This document shows positions 13,991 through 27,318 of a stretch of 64,000 bases of DNA, piece by piece. Source of the stretch: Psettodes erumei (Eukaryota > Chordata > Actinopteri > Pleuronectiformes > Psettodidae). The DNA is taken from contig JAFBJZ010000660.1 of the NCBI GenBank assembly GCA_016785225.1, positions 1,116,001 through 1,180,000 on the forward strand, read 5' to 3'. A program made the translations under genes and the position numbers. Each line of letters starts with the position of its first letter. Within the stretch, counting starts at the first letter, position 1. The notes beneath the pieces are model-generated. The model was given only the letters and a program-made list of their open reading frames with translations, searched no databases and had not been told where the DNA came from.

Positions 13991-16900
13991 GCAGTTTATA
14001 TGATACATGTATATTCAGTGAAAGGATATGGGTGAGGGCCTGATCCCGGTTTAATATGGCCGTCTGCAATTCGTCCTCCAAGGTCATTAGTCTGTCACTG
14101 ATCAGCTCGCAGCGCTCTGTCAGGTCCGCAGCCTCGGCCTCGCTGCACCCGTCCTGGCGGCAAGAGGAAACAGCGGGTGAGACGACGGGAACAGAAAGGG
14201 AGGGAGCATCAACAAACGAAGCGGCGGTGGCTCAAGTATGTGGATCTGGTGTGTTAAAATTAACATGAACATGCGATGCAGGGACGTTCGACGCAACTAA
14301 TCATCTTGCTTCCTTGTCCTAAACATGCAGTAACAACAAGTTTGATTTCAGCATTACCACAGACATGTTGACATCTGAAAACTACCCATCACTACAGCAT
14401 GAAAATGCCTGGTAAAGTCATAAAAGAGGTACACAAACAATTCAGTACTGTACTTCCATAAACTTGGGGGACTCACAAGAGACAAAGAAGAAAGGTCAAA
14501 ACTGAAATGGCAGAAGCTGAGATGTCCTGACTTTTAGTCCCAATGGCTCAAGCTCTAAATACAGTGTCCTACATTTCCCTTAATGCAACTGAATTAGCCC
14601 CCCTCCCTGCCTTGTAATTCACATCCTACACCTCTATTTTGTTAACATGATGTCTCTCCATCTTTTCATCCAATAAAAACTGGAAATGTCTAACTCACAT
14701 CACCAGGGCTATTTTTTCCCTCCAGAGCTGCAGACTTCATGTGTCAAGTCCCCCTTTAACAAACAAGGAGGATGATAATCTGTAATGCAGCCACGCTTCC
14801 AGGCATCGCTAGTGCCTTCACAGCGCATAATGACTGCAGTCGTACGGTAACACAGCATCAGTGCCAACTTCTCTTATTATGGTACAGTATCTTGTGCTCG
14901 GTTAGTCGCCACAAACACGCAGATAAAGATCCCATGGGGTAAAATACTGCGTTGCAGCCTGGATCATCTCATAAGAAATGAACTGAAAACGTAACACACT
15001 TGTGTTTATGATTAACGTCCTTTCGAACAGTGCTGCCGAGTTAACACCACTGCAACGACGCCTGTAGCATTATTGTGTCATTTGCTGTGTTTAGTCTTAA
15101 ATTATATAGCAAACTAATTCTCATATAGTTTGAGAATAGAGAGAGAGTAGTATGAATATATACTGTTGATTGATTGATTAAAGACACGCAAAGGAGACCT
15201 ACTTCAGTTAGAATAATTGCTGTTATACAACCACCCCCCGAACACCTCTTGACTTCATTTTTTTTTGTTCTCCCTTTAATTTCAGATTTACTAATGATTG
15301 CAAATGTGCTATTAAAGCCATGAGTCAGAGCTCAACACGGGGCTTTTCAGAGTTTTTCGAAGGCTTAGTTCATCTCGTTCCCACTCCACACTGTTTTAAA
15401 CAAATACAGGTGTGAAGTGGAGAACAGCTGGACACTGCATTCAGCGGGCGTACCCGCGGATCGCCTGATTGCGTACTGGAGGGCGGTGGGGATGTCAGGT
15501 AGGCGGAGGGGCAAGGTGCAGAAGGGGCCGAGCGTTCAGAGAGCAGAGCCGGCCGTAATTAGAACGGGCCCCTTTCGAAGACATGGTGTCCTACTTACTT
15601 CACACTTATCAAGCACAGTGAACGCAAACGCACACACACACACACACACACAGTACACAGTCTGCACTCAGGGCAAACAAGGCACACACTCGCGTGCACG
15701 CAGACCCCGTGCTCTCCTCAAACAGCACACACAAAGTCTGATCTGACTCATAGCTGCAGGTAGGAAATATCAACTCCCTGCAGCTCAGAGGTGTCAGAAC
15801 AATCACTGGAAAAGCCGCGTCTCTGGTCTCTGTCCTGAAATAGCACTCCCGCTCCGGATGATGCAACACCCCACAAGAAATGTACGACGACAACAAGCCG
15901 GAGGCGCGACGATGTGTACGAGTCATCCTTGAGGCAATTAAGGAATTAAGTGAGACTTAAAGCCGGAGCTGCCCAGAGGATGCTAGACTTAAAGAAAACA
16001 TCGTGTTTTGGCGTGTGAAGCAGGCCATCGCTGACAGCACTCTGTCCTCAGGTGTCATCTCATGTGATGCTGGGATCCCACCCCGCCCATACAAAGCAAA
16101 TTTATAGATCCACTGAGCTGTTTGTTTGTGAAGGTGAGTAGCGTCTTCGGCAGATAAGAGCTTTGTGTTTGTGCAACTGATTGATTCTATACATTACAGC
16201 CTGCAGACAGCTTTTGTCGAGTCAATACACCCACAACTGAGAATACAAAAGCTCGCCGTGGAGGCTGACGCTGTTGAAAACATCCCTGACAGTTTGTTAG
16301 CATCTTTTTGTACGCGAACCTTTAAGGAAAAAAAAATAAAAAAATGGCACAACTATTGAAATGCTGTTACTTTGCTCCTGGTGGTGATCAAAACAAAACC
16401 AATTACTTTCTCGGCTACCTCTGCCTCTGACAAACAAGAAAACGTGGGAAATGAGATTTCAACGACATGTCAATTTGCGTAATAGACTCCCAGGCCTACA
16501 TGTATTGGCGTGTTGATTCCTGATGCGCGTTATTAGATGAAAAGTAAACAAAGCAGACTGCAGAGGCACGAAGTTGAGCGAGTTATTTAGAAAGCCAATA
16601 TTCAGACTCACGCATGCACTGGTATGCTTATTTATGCAATAATGAGCGAGAAGCGGCAGGTAATTGTCTGCGTTCCCGTGGGTGCTGTTAGGCCCGACAC
16701 TTTGCACCGAGCGGGCAATACAAAGCAACGATGTTGTGCTAGCATTAGGTCATAATTGCTTTTACAAACAATGAAGTGTCTGAATTCATTTTTAAACTCA
16801 AGAGGAAATTAACTAGCTCATAATGAACTTGCGTCTGTTATGGCCGACGCCCCATTCAGAAGTTAGCGGGTCCACTATTAGAAGTACTATCAGTCTCCAA

Positions 16901-19900
16901 GTACAGCGTGAGATGTTAGCAGGTACTGCATATTAACTGTCCACAGTATCTACTCCATTAGTCTTTCTATTATACCATTTTTCATTGACACAAGAAATTA
17001 ACCAAATTTCTTTAACCAACAGGAAGCAACACGACACGTGTGCCTTACTGTGAAACGTCACTGGCGAAGAAAACAAAACGATTTTTCTAATTATTTTCTA
17101 CTTTTAATTGAAGTGTTTGTGTGGCAGCTACCGTATATAATTAGTGACACAGCAAACAGCTCTTGTTAAAAAAAAAATTTCATGACGCTTTCATCAAAAC
17201 GACCTGATTAACAAATCCAGTCACAAAAAAAAAAAAAGCCTTCAACAGTTTCAGTTTCATAACGTCTCCGTTGTTGTTGGGCGCTGTGAGGTCAGAGTGA
17301 GGAGGGGAACACAAGGACCTTGAGAGGATAAAAGAACAATTAGTAGAGATTAGAAGAAAATAGAGTAGTGCTGAAAACACACACACACACACACACACTT
17401 GCGCACAGGCACACACACCAATCAATCTCCATTGTGGTAGCAGGGCAGCAGCTTGGCAGCAGCTAAGTGGAAATCATTTACTTAAAGTCATTACGGAAAG
17501 GAGAAGGAGGTCAGGCGCTCTGCAAGGCAGAGAATCCAAGTCCTCCACCGCGCCGCCGCCACGCCATCCAGATCAAGACACCAACACTCCTGTCATGTGA
17601 CTCAGTGATGCATCATAGTTTAGGGTGACACCGATTGTCAGCTAGTGTTTGCAATCATTTCAGCAAGTACCAGTCATGGGGGGTGCAGTTTTACCCCTCA
17701 CAGTTTTGGTTGTAGTTGCTAAGCTGCAATCAAGGTTTGTGTAAGCGACTTAGCAGACGGCCAGTTCACTGACCTTTAATCTACAGCTTTTACCAGAAGT
17801 GTGGAATTTAAAATCAAGAATTTGAATTTGAGGCAGGCAGTGACTATTAAGCCATCAAAGTGAATTTTCTCACTTTAGGTGCGTCGACATCCACTTTAGG
17901 TTTAGGCAGCAGGTGGGAATTTATTAGAGAGTTAGGCACATGCAGCAGGATCCCAACTGTAAAAGCGGGATTACGCAACATTATCACACTCAAACCTGGT
18001 TATTCTGGTTTGAAAACCTGCCTGGGACACTCCCTTAAAGGTGCCTTAGCACTGTTTGACAAACACTGTGTGAAAGAGTATAAATGTAAGAATTTAAAGC
18101 GGGAAAGTGCAGAAAGGAGAATACATGCACAGCAAAACCCTCCCATCTATAAATCAAGGATTTAGAAGCCGCTGAGCAAGCTCGGACACCAACCCAGGCT
18201 TCTCATGTAGATCGGTATTGATCAGACAGTCAAAGAGGTGACAGGGGTCATGTTTAAATTAAGGCCGACTAATGGATTCTTCTGTGTCCCAGTGAGCCCA
18301 GTGTCAATGCAGCTGACACTTTAATTACACTGATAACATTCAGCCATCCACCGACAGCGTTAGCGTTACCAACCTCTGGGTGATTATCCTCCATGCAGAA
18401 CAAAAACTCCTCCAATTTCTGCAACAAAAGGGAAACATTTGTTGTCATAAAGCTGCTCATGAATAATTGAAACTGCAATTATGCCGGCTGTGTACTGTAT
18501 GTGTGCAGCATCATCATAATGAGAGGAGCTTGTAATTATTCATCACCAAAAGTGACAGGGAGAAAATAGATTAACTGGCTCATCTGCACTGCAGGTTTCT
18601 TTGTTGGTATTCAAAGTGTGTAATTGTACATTCTTCACGAAGGGTAGGAGTTAATTACTGTACCTATTGGAGGCTAACGCATTGTTTGTGGCTTTAGGGT
18701 AAGTTCATAAGAAGGCGGAGTAACAACAAATAACAATCTGGAAAGTTGTAATTATTATTTTTTAATTAAACATTGTGTAAAAACGGCCTTCGTTGCTCTG
18801 CTCTCCCGTAAACGCAGGTGCGGTTGACCAACTCTCTGAAAAATAAGAATAATGGTAAAAAATAAAATATAGTCTTATATTTCCCTAGAAGTTTTTACCC
18901 AAGAAAAAGAACTGTAGAACAAAAACTGTCCACTAAATGAGCTGGTAGCCACTTCTTCTCTTTCATTAGAGATTTCAAGATGCTTAGTCATGAAAAACAT
19001 GTTAGCTGGTTAGTTGGGAAATGAATTTTCGGGGGATTTATTATATTCGGCAAAGAATTTCTACAGCGCAGATGTATTTTTGCTTCTCTGCCCAAGGGCG
19101 TGTGATTCTTTTTGTGCGAACCACTTCAGAGTAATGCTGTGACATTTTCTGCACCGAGCAGGTTTGCACTGATGTTCAGAAATATTCAAGGATTTCTGCC
19201 AAAATCGAAAACTTATAAAATGTGTTTTTAGCGGACACACGATAAACTCAGGGGGATTTCAAGAACGTTTCGCTGCAGAGGACATGGAAAATAAGAATGC
19301 AGAGGACTGAGACAAGAGAAAGAGAAATGGTTGGCTGTCTCACCTTTTAATTTCTTGGTGAAATATTAGGTGGGGCCGGGCTTAAGGAGCAGAAAAGAAA
19401 AATCAGAGAGAAACAAAAGGGAAAGCAGAAAACAGATCCATGCAGTTTGTAGAACGTGGTCAGGCAGGGGCAGGGGCAGGGGACATCGATAGAAAGGGGA
19501 ACACTCATGGATGCACGGGGCAAGACTGTGGGAGAGGTGGGAGAGGTCGCAGTAAAGTGGGAGAGTTAAACACCGCAATGAGAATCCACAGATTAGAAAA
19601 CATGCAAATGGAAATTCTGCCAGCAAGACGATCCACAAACATTCGTGCAGTCCAGTTAATCCAGAATGAAAGAAGTTGAAATTACCGAAAACTGCTGAAA
19701 CCCAGCAAATATTATGTTGAATCACAATCTGTGAGCCAAACTGACATTCTAGTCTCACAAGAATATATCTAGCAAGTGCATGTCTTTTCTTCTTCTTTTT
19801 TTTAACGCTGGCTCTGGCTTTGTTCCTATCTCAGACAAATGTGTCAGACTGCGTGGGCGGAGGAAAGTGTCGGGGAGGAGAGAATGAGTTGGACTCGGCC

Positions 19901-22900
19901 CTGAGGCGGCGGACCTCAGCTCACTTTGGGATAGACCAACACAGAGAATTAACACACACACACACACGCACACACACACGCACACACACACACGCACACA
20001 AATACACACACACATACGCATTCCCTCTAAACGCATGTAATCATGCAGAAACAGACTCTTAAGTCTGCGCTCCGTGAAATGAAACTCTTGAAGGAAGCCA
20101 AAATGTTTCCAAATGGTTGCCTCCCTCACGCCCACGCTTTCCTCGTTCAGAAAATACCTTCGAGCAAACGTGCTAATAAACTGCTGCTCATCTCGCCGTA
20201 GTTAGCGCACTTTTACATCGTGTTAATGTCCTCTCCAGCCGAGCGGCTAGACTGACGTGCGGACAGACTTCATCTGAGGTCACTTTTCAAAGCACGGTCG
20301 AAAAAGAAAAAAGAAAAACTGTATGTGAAAACACGTAGTTCTCATTTGACCTTTCAGTGGCAAGGATGGGTTAAGTTTTGAAAATATGTAAGACTTCAGC
20401 TGCAGGAAGCGTCAATCTTTTATATTCCAGATACTATAAATCTCTCTCTGCACACATCTGTCATGCACTCTTCAATGCATGCGTCTGCATTTAGATGAAT
20501 AATACATTGCGTCTTGTTAGCAGGACTTTGTTGCGTTACCTTCGTGAACTCTGAGTTCTGTAAGTTGGCCTCAGGGCACCAGCGCCCTCCTAAAGCAGTC
20601 AGCATGGCACAGTCTTCTTCTTCTTCTTTGGTGCCGGGCTGGGCTGGAGGATAAGCAGCCGCAGCGGGGAGGTCCTCCACGTCTGCGCCGCTGCAGCTGG
20701 GGGTCCGCAGCTGCAGGCCTCGCAGGACCAGGTGACACGCTTCCAGGTCGGCTTCCCAGATCCGCTCCAACCCCGGACAGCCACAGCTGCAGAGCGAAAA
20801 GAGACCAGCGCGTTCTGAAACGCGATGCGAAGACACAGCACAAGACAATGAAGAAGCATATTTACCAAAACCTGTTAAATTAACTGCACTGTGTTGCGGC
20901 GCGCTCCTCCTGAATGCGACCGTCAGCACAGTAGAGGACAGCTTTAATGACATCACCAGGTGATGTCGAACGGCCCGACACGATTCACGACGTCTTAGAC
21001 ATTATGATTCCGTGGACAAAGTGTAATGAGAGTGAAGGTCCACCTCGTGGGCTGCCCTTTCCTTCAAAGAGCGACAGCGGGCGGCCTGGACGCGTTCATC
21101 TCTGCTGGGGTCACGCGGCGAGAGTTCCGGTGGGAGGCGGGGGGGCTGGGGCAAGAGGACTGTTTCTTATTTATCTTCTCACTGAATTCAAAAAGCCTCA
21201 TAAAACAGAGGAGAACAACTCAAGCATTCAACTGCCTGAACGCATTGACGACACCAGACACTACGTGGTACACGCAGTGTGGTGTTGATGCTGAACTACA
21301 GGTCGGCCTGGTTGGCGTTGGAGCTTCTTTTCATTTCATTCAAATGAAATGCTCCTCCACGTACTCCTACTTGAGACCCCCGACCTTTAAAATATTCATA
21401 TTTATTCCCCTTCCTCTCTCCGTGACCTTTGGATAATAAATCATCCCCGAATAATTGAGGTCCCAGGTGACATCTCTGGGCCCAAATCCATTGATCTTGT
21501 GAGAAATTGCACCTTTAATGTGGCTTCAGAGACGCGCACAATGCAGAAGTTCCACACAAAAACAGCGCAAACATTTCAAAAGTCGGTAAAAACAAATCTG
21601 CTTCTACTTTAGTCATCAATGGCGACCTTGTTTCCACAAGTCCGTCTTGTGAAGGAAACAAACGAAAGCTGACAGGGAGCAGGGACGAAGACGCGGGTTT
21701 AATATGTCGGACGTGGATCAAACATCTGTGCGCGTCGACTTTCCAACCCAGGAGGAGATTCTCTGTCAAAAACACTCATTCTCACGTCGAATGACTCAGA
21801 TTGATAAAAAACAAAAAACACAACAATTTCATCCTCTGTGCACGAATATACTTACACATGAGCCTCTGCAATGTGTTCGGCCGTTTCATTTGGAGCGCGT
21901 TTCCCCGCTGCGCGGTTAAATTTGAGAAATTCATGCTCCATCGTATGTAAACAAACTCAAAAGCAAAACGCACCCAGACGATATTATTTAATCTCTCCCT
22001 CCCTCTCTCAGCGATGAGGCCGCCCGGAAATTGAATACCACTTGTTTTCCAGTCCATCTCCCGCCTGAAAAGACTGCCAACCTCTGTACCCTGCCAACGC
22101 ACGCCTCTCTGCCGTGCTCTAACCTTCATTTGGAACACAGACAATAGAAAAATTGCTCGGCACAGCCGCCGCACCCCACCCCCCTGCCCTCACTAATTCA
22201 CCACTCAACGCCGCTGCTTCTGAATTCTGCTTTAGTGAGGGGCGCAGCCGGTGAGCCCCTGTTGTTTGTGTTCTCGTGAAGTGTCGAGGGACACACAGGT
22301 TTGGGCTCGCGTGTTAACTTGGACATAAATTCGTTGTGTTTTACGGGGCTCCGGCGTCGGGCCATCGTAAATCCCTCTAAAAATGTCAGAGCCCGTCTCG
22401 CCTGTCACCAGACGCTCCTCCTCGGCGACAACCGCGGTTCATTGCAAAACAACTGGCGTTTGGCACGTCGGGGCTCCGCGTCCTTCGAATCCAGACGACA
22501 TGTCAGCGCCTGAGTGTCCCCGCTGCGGCGGCGGCACCCCGGTGGCCGTCGGTGCGACCTCCTCGCCCCGGGGGTTAATTGGTGGCAGCCGCTCGGCCTG
22601 CCATCTGACGGTGGCAGGGTGTGGGCGTGCTGCTCCGCTGATGGCCCCGTAATAAGTAGGAGAGACAGGCAGGCACACTCCATCTCGAGTGGCTCAGACC
22701 CCCCCCACCATGGGACTGCTGACGGACGGGAATGCTCTTTCCCCTCAAGGCGTTGCGTCCGCTCACAGACAGACAGGCTTATTAACATAAGTGTCGGATG
22801 AAGGTTCAGCGGCCTGGTCCTGCCCGTACCAGAAGGTTCGGTGTGACCCGAGCGAGGAAGGCGCGGAGCAGGTTTATCGCGCCGGCTGAACTCGACCCAG

Positions 22901-25900
22901 CATCGTGGGTCACGCGATCTCAAAACAGAGTCGCTCCCACCTTCAGGCGCAGCTGGACGTCTCTCCACTCGAGGCCAGGATTTAGACTGCGCACAACCAG
23001 GAGCCGCACGCCGGAGAGGGAAAACGCTCTCACCTTAATCATGCAGCGGCTCCTCAAGTAACACCGGCTGACGACAGGTGCTAATAATGCGGTGAAGTAC
23101 AAGGTGGTGACGGCTGGATGAGGCTCGACGGAGGGCGAACAAAGCACAAAGTTTTCTTACGGCCGCCGCGTGAGCGACCGGCGTCTCTCCGTTTCGAGCG
23201 CTTTCTTGGATCGTCCGCATTCGAGGATAACAACGGTTGTTAGAACGGGTAGATTTCACTCAGTCCCCCTGCTTAGATGCTCGCAGCATGTCTTCCATTT
23301 TAAATGCGAGGACATGGCTCGTCTGAGCATTTTAATGGCTTCTGCACCGCATCCATTAAACGCGACAGACGACATCCAAACCTCAGCAGAAGACGGCGCG
23401 AACGGGGGGAAAAATATGAGAGGCATTTCCTAATGAAACGTCTACATAATGTATTAAGCAACTGTGCAGCGCTGCTTATCTGAATAAAATGTTTTTTTTT
23501 TTTTTTTGTTCTGGCGACACACTTACAGCATCTGCGCCGCTCTAACATCCTGTTCCTTGTCTTTAGCAAGGAGGAGATAATTGGTTTTTTCAACACCATC
23601 CGTCTCCACGGAGACCAGACATCTCACCAGTACTAATCTGCCACCCCCCCTCCCCCCTCTCCTCACCTCCCTTCACCACAGCAAGCCATCCGCGCTAATG
23701 TACATTACAGCTGACTGATAAAATTTACAATGGATGACGGGTGCATGCGTTTGACTCAGAGTGTGTGTGTGTGTGGGTGTGTGGACAAATGCCCGTTCAG
23801 TCATGCCAAATTTGCGTCACCTGTGCCAAACTGGAGCTGGTGGAAAGCTGGTGGTCCTCGCCTAAAGCCAAAAAGCCGCCTTTGTGATCCGAGCCTCCTC
23901 TGGTCGGAGGAGCTCATCCGAGCCGACGGAGAGCCAATCAATTAATGCACGATGGGATGAGCGAGTAAATTAATTTTCAAGTGCCCAGTACCCAAGAAGG
24001 TGTCCTTTAACGTGACGGGCAACGTGGTCATTTGTGACCCATGTAACAGGCGGTCGAAGCAATGAAGCACCCACTGGTGCAAATAAAAGACAGAACATCA
24101 GAGCTCCATTAAAAGCACTCAGTAGCCACACTGTACGCAAGGCCAAACGCTCAATGACCTTTTTTCGTTTGTGTTATTAGTTACAGCAGTGTGACGTTGA
24201 TATTGATTTCCTTGGGAACAAGGCACAGGCTTTCTGTATATGTGATTTCTGAAGTATGCAGAGGAAATGAATGGCGGTTTTACAATGAAAGAGTTTGAAA
24301 TAGTTATTTTTATACTTATTTTTGCAGGGCACTTTACTGATTCTATTAAACCGAGGGATCTGGAAGGAGCCGCCAGAGTCGTGGTCGTGACCAGCGTCAA
24401 CAGGAACCATCATCAGTCTGTACAATATTTTGTACCATTCCATTAAATGGTTCTATTTCGGTTCTGGACCAAAGGACAATGTTGGACCTTATGATGTCAT
24501 CTGAGAATGAGAAAGTGTGGGGCGTTAACTGAGGTTTGAAACCATCTGCATTTACCAGACAGGGAGGTGCTAACAAATGCTGTGTTGCATTATGGGAATT
24601 GTGAAATTCTGTGTCCAAAAAAAAGGTTTGTGCTCTTTGAACTGTAGAATGTTTTAATATTCCCTCTTGTGTTGGGGATGGTACTTTGTGGCCTTTTATT
24701 TTGGTTTTATTTTATTTTGTGTTGGAGGTGCAGCGTCTTTTACTCTAAATGCCGGCCATCATCTGTCTGTCGTGTCTACCCATTTTCTAAAATACCCTGA
24801 CAAATGCCTCTCCCAGTAAGTCAGCTTGTTTTGCCACATATATACTGTATTTTATTTATTTATTTTTTACAATTTTCACATTAGAGACGCGGCGCAGACA
24901 GGTACTCTTTGAAAAATCAAACAAAAGGAGAAACAAAGCAGCCATCTGCCCTATTGACAGAGAAGGGCCCGAGGCACGCTTCCCCGCCGAGCGCCGAGAT
25001 CGCAGCCTTGTTGCTCCTTGACCACGCAGACCTCCCGCCTTTGCATCGCTCAACAACAAACAGCCCTGCAGAATGTGACAGACTGCTGGCTCCCATCCAA
25101 AAAGGAGGTGACCCTGCCTTTCCACGGATGCGCCGCAGAAAGCTACCCCCTCTCACACACCGCAAACAAAGACAGGGGTCACGCAGACCCACAGTGTCTC
25201 TGACGATATAGGCTTTTCCTGGCGCACAGTGGGCCCAGGAGCCCCGACCTTCCTTAAAGGAGGAAGAGACTGAATGGGAAATGCAGCTCAAAAAAGAAAC
25301 AGCACCAGCGCCATTCATCCATCTGTACAACACAAATGGTTCCGAAATGCTGCGGAATAAGAGCTGATCGCGCCGCAGCTGCTCGGTGCCGCCTGCCCGG
25401 CTGCTGGTGGGCGGGGGGGGCTCCGATCTCCATAAGGAAGCACAAACAGGCATAGGGCGTCGACACTTGACTGGGCTCCACGCATTCTGCTCCAAAAGTC
25501 AGCCGCACCCCAATCCTGTTGCGTAACTGCCCGGCATGCTGAGCGAGCACACAGCAGACAGGTCCTCAGCGATACAGACGGAGAGGGGCGTGGGACCAAG
25601 CCTAGACGCATGCATGTTTTATCAAGAATTAAAAAAAGGTAAAGAAAATATGTGAGAAGGTGGGAAGAGGACGGCAAACTGCACAGGTGAGAGATGGCGG
25701 GAGATGTGAGGAAGGGCCTCTGGGAGACAAGGGTGGAGGAAAAAGGTGGCGGGCGAGTGAGGTGATATATTGGGGAGGCAGCGCTCCGGTTGGAGGGCAA
25801 CAAGAGGTGAGAGGAAACTCCTTGGAGGCTGCAGCTCTGTTTTCCTGTCGTTTTACTCCTGAGTCTTCATGGCGGTGCTTAAAAAGAGACGGGCGGCACG

Positions 25901-27283
25901 TGGCTCTCTTACCTCTGCAACCTGTCCTCCAGCAGCTCAATGTACTTGCTCGTGTTCTCTTTCAGTCGGCTTTCTGTGGGGGGAGAGCACAAAGAGAGCA
26001 ACAGCCTATTATTCGCATTTTGTTTACTTCTTTCATTAGGCCTGATGGGGCGTCCCGGCGACAAATCGCAGCTCTAATGCCATTAAAACTCTGCTAACTG
26101 TGAGGAGAGGAAGTCGTCAAAGCTGGCGACGGGCATTGCGGCGAGAAGCTACTGCAGCACAGCTCGGTAGAAAAAGCCCGGCTGGCTCTCTCCAAGGACA
26201 AACACAGGACCGAAAAAAGATCAAGAGAAGAGCTCTGAGAAGTTGTGCGGTTGGAGACGGTCTGAGGACAAAAAGGAGCTTGTATCGTGACGTGCGTCCC
26301 TACATGGTGCCAGATTTTCTGTGGGGCTTAAAAGTTGGATTGGTGGCTTTGTGGCGCTCCTCTGCCAGCAGTAAGCTGTGCCTGAGGTGCCTGAGGTGGC
26401 AGAGGCGGGCGGGCGGGCGGGCTGAGCGTTAGCCGGGACGGAGAGGAGGGCGATCTGAGCACCGGTAATGAGCTCATGTATGAAACATGAGAATGTGCCG
26501 CCCCCGCAGCAGCTGGAGATCTTTGAACACAATAGGATTCACTTATATCAGATTGCACCGCACGTAGATATGATTGCACAAGTCATAGCATTCAATTGGA
26601 TTGGATATTTTGATGATTTGAAGACGGTAAAAAATATCAAATTGCATAATCTGACGAGGAGGGTGTCGGTTGGTTAAAGTAACAGTTCGGCGTTGCTGGA
26701 AATATAAACATGGATGAACTGGAGCCGCATCCAGTTAGCATAGCGCAATGGAGGGAAACAGGGAGAACAGCGAGATGGGCTTCGTGGGCAGGTAGCAAAC
26801 TCTGCTTCCCAGCACCTCTTGTGCTCGCTAACAGCGAAAAACTGTGGGGAACGGTTACTTCTAACTGCTACTTTACAGACACAAGGGTGAGCTCAGAGAC
26901 CTCATCGAGCTGTCGGCAAGGCAGCGCGTGAGGATCTTTTCCGAAGAGCCAAACCGCTCCTTTAACAGTACACGCCGTTTAAAAAAAAATCTGTGATGAA
27001 GGGTCACGTGTAGACGGTGCTTCGTTTTGAAGGGGGACACGCGTCTGAGATGGCTGGAAACTACCCGGGTGTAATGGCAGTCGGCTGGCCCCACGCTGAG
27101 GAGGGCTCACGCAGAGAGAAAGTCGCCTAATTGGCTGCTCTGAATAACACTGAGGTTGGAGATATCATTTGTATCATTGTCTCGGTGGTGGTTATTAGAC
27201 AGCATCGGCTCCGGGATGAGACGGGCTGGGGGCCGGCACAGCGGGAAGTAAAGGGAAATGTCTGAGAGAAAGTGGCTGTGACG

Positions 27284-27318
<35 letters not shown>

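Larger units (their letters stand above)
12010..14029 (-). other. disc1: disc1 intron 13, U12-type AT-AC intron
   Basis: The donor is ATATCCTTTC (14029–14020), which is the U12 AT-AC consensus. TTCTTAAC near 12028–12021 matches the U12 branch site TCCTTAAC. The acceptor AC lies at 12011–12010, about 12 nt past the branch adenosine. The join restores Gln-Ser-Leu, as in human. No GT-AG solution preserves both frame and homology. Confidence 0.85.
14154..20539. other. disc1: disc1 introns 11 and 12
   Basis: Intron 12 (18373–14154) and intron 11 (20539–18419), with exon 12 between them. They hold (CA)n arrays at 15630, 17377 and 19952 and no other recognisable element. Confidence 0.75.

Noticed and set aside
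18370..18378. Alternative exon 12 donor at GTAACG
   Set aside because: It would add four bases and put exon 13 out of frame, while GAG|GTTGGT keeps the frame and the homology.
22480..22500. TTCGAATCC resembling a tRNA T-loop
   Set aside because: No matching acceptor stem, D-arm or A-box upstream, so it is not a tRNA gene.
22405..22968. 187-codon open frame on the minus strand
   Set aside because: It is in the CpG-rich part of intron 10, where stop codons are rare by composition. No homology is seen.
24917..25495. 192-codon open frame on the minus strand
   Set aside because: It is inside disc1 intron 10, low in recognisable motifs, rich in Arg/Ser/Pro as expected from GC-rich random sequence.
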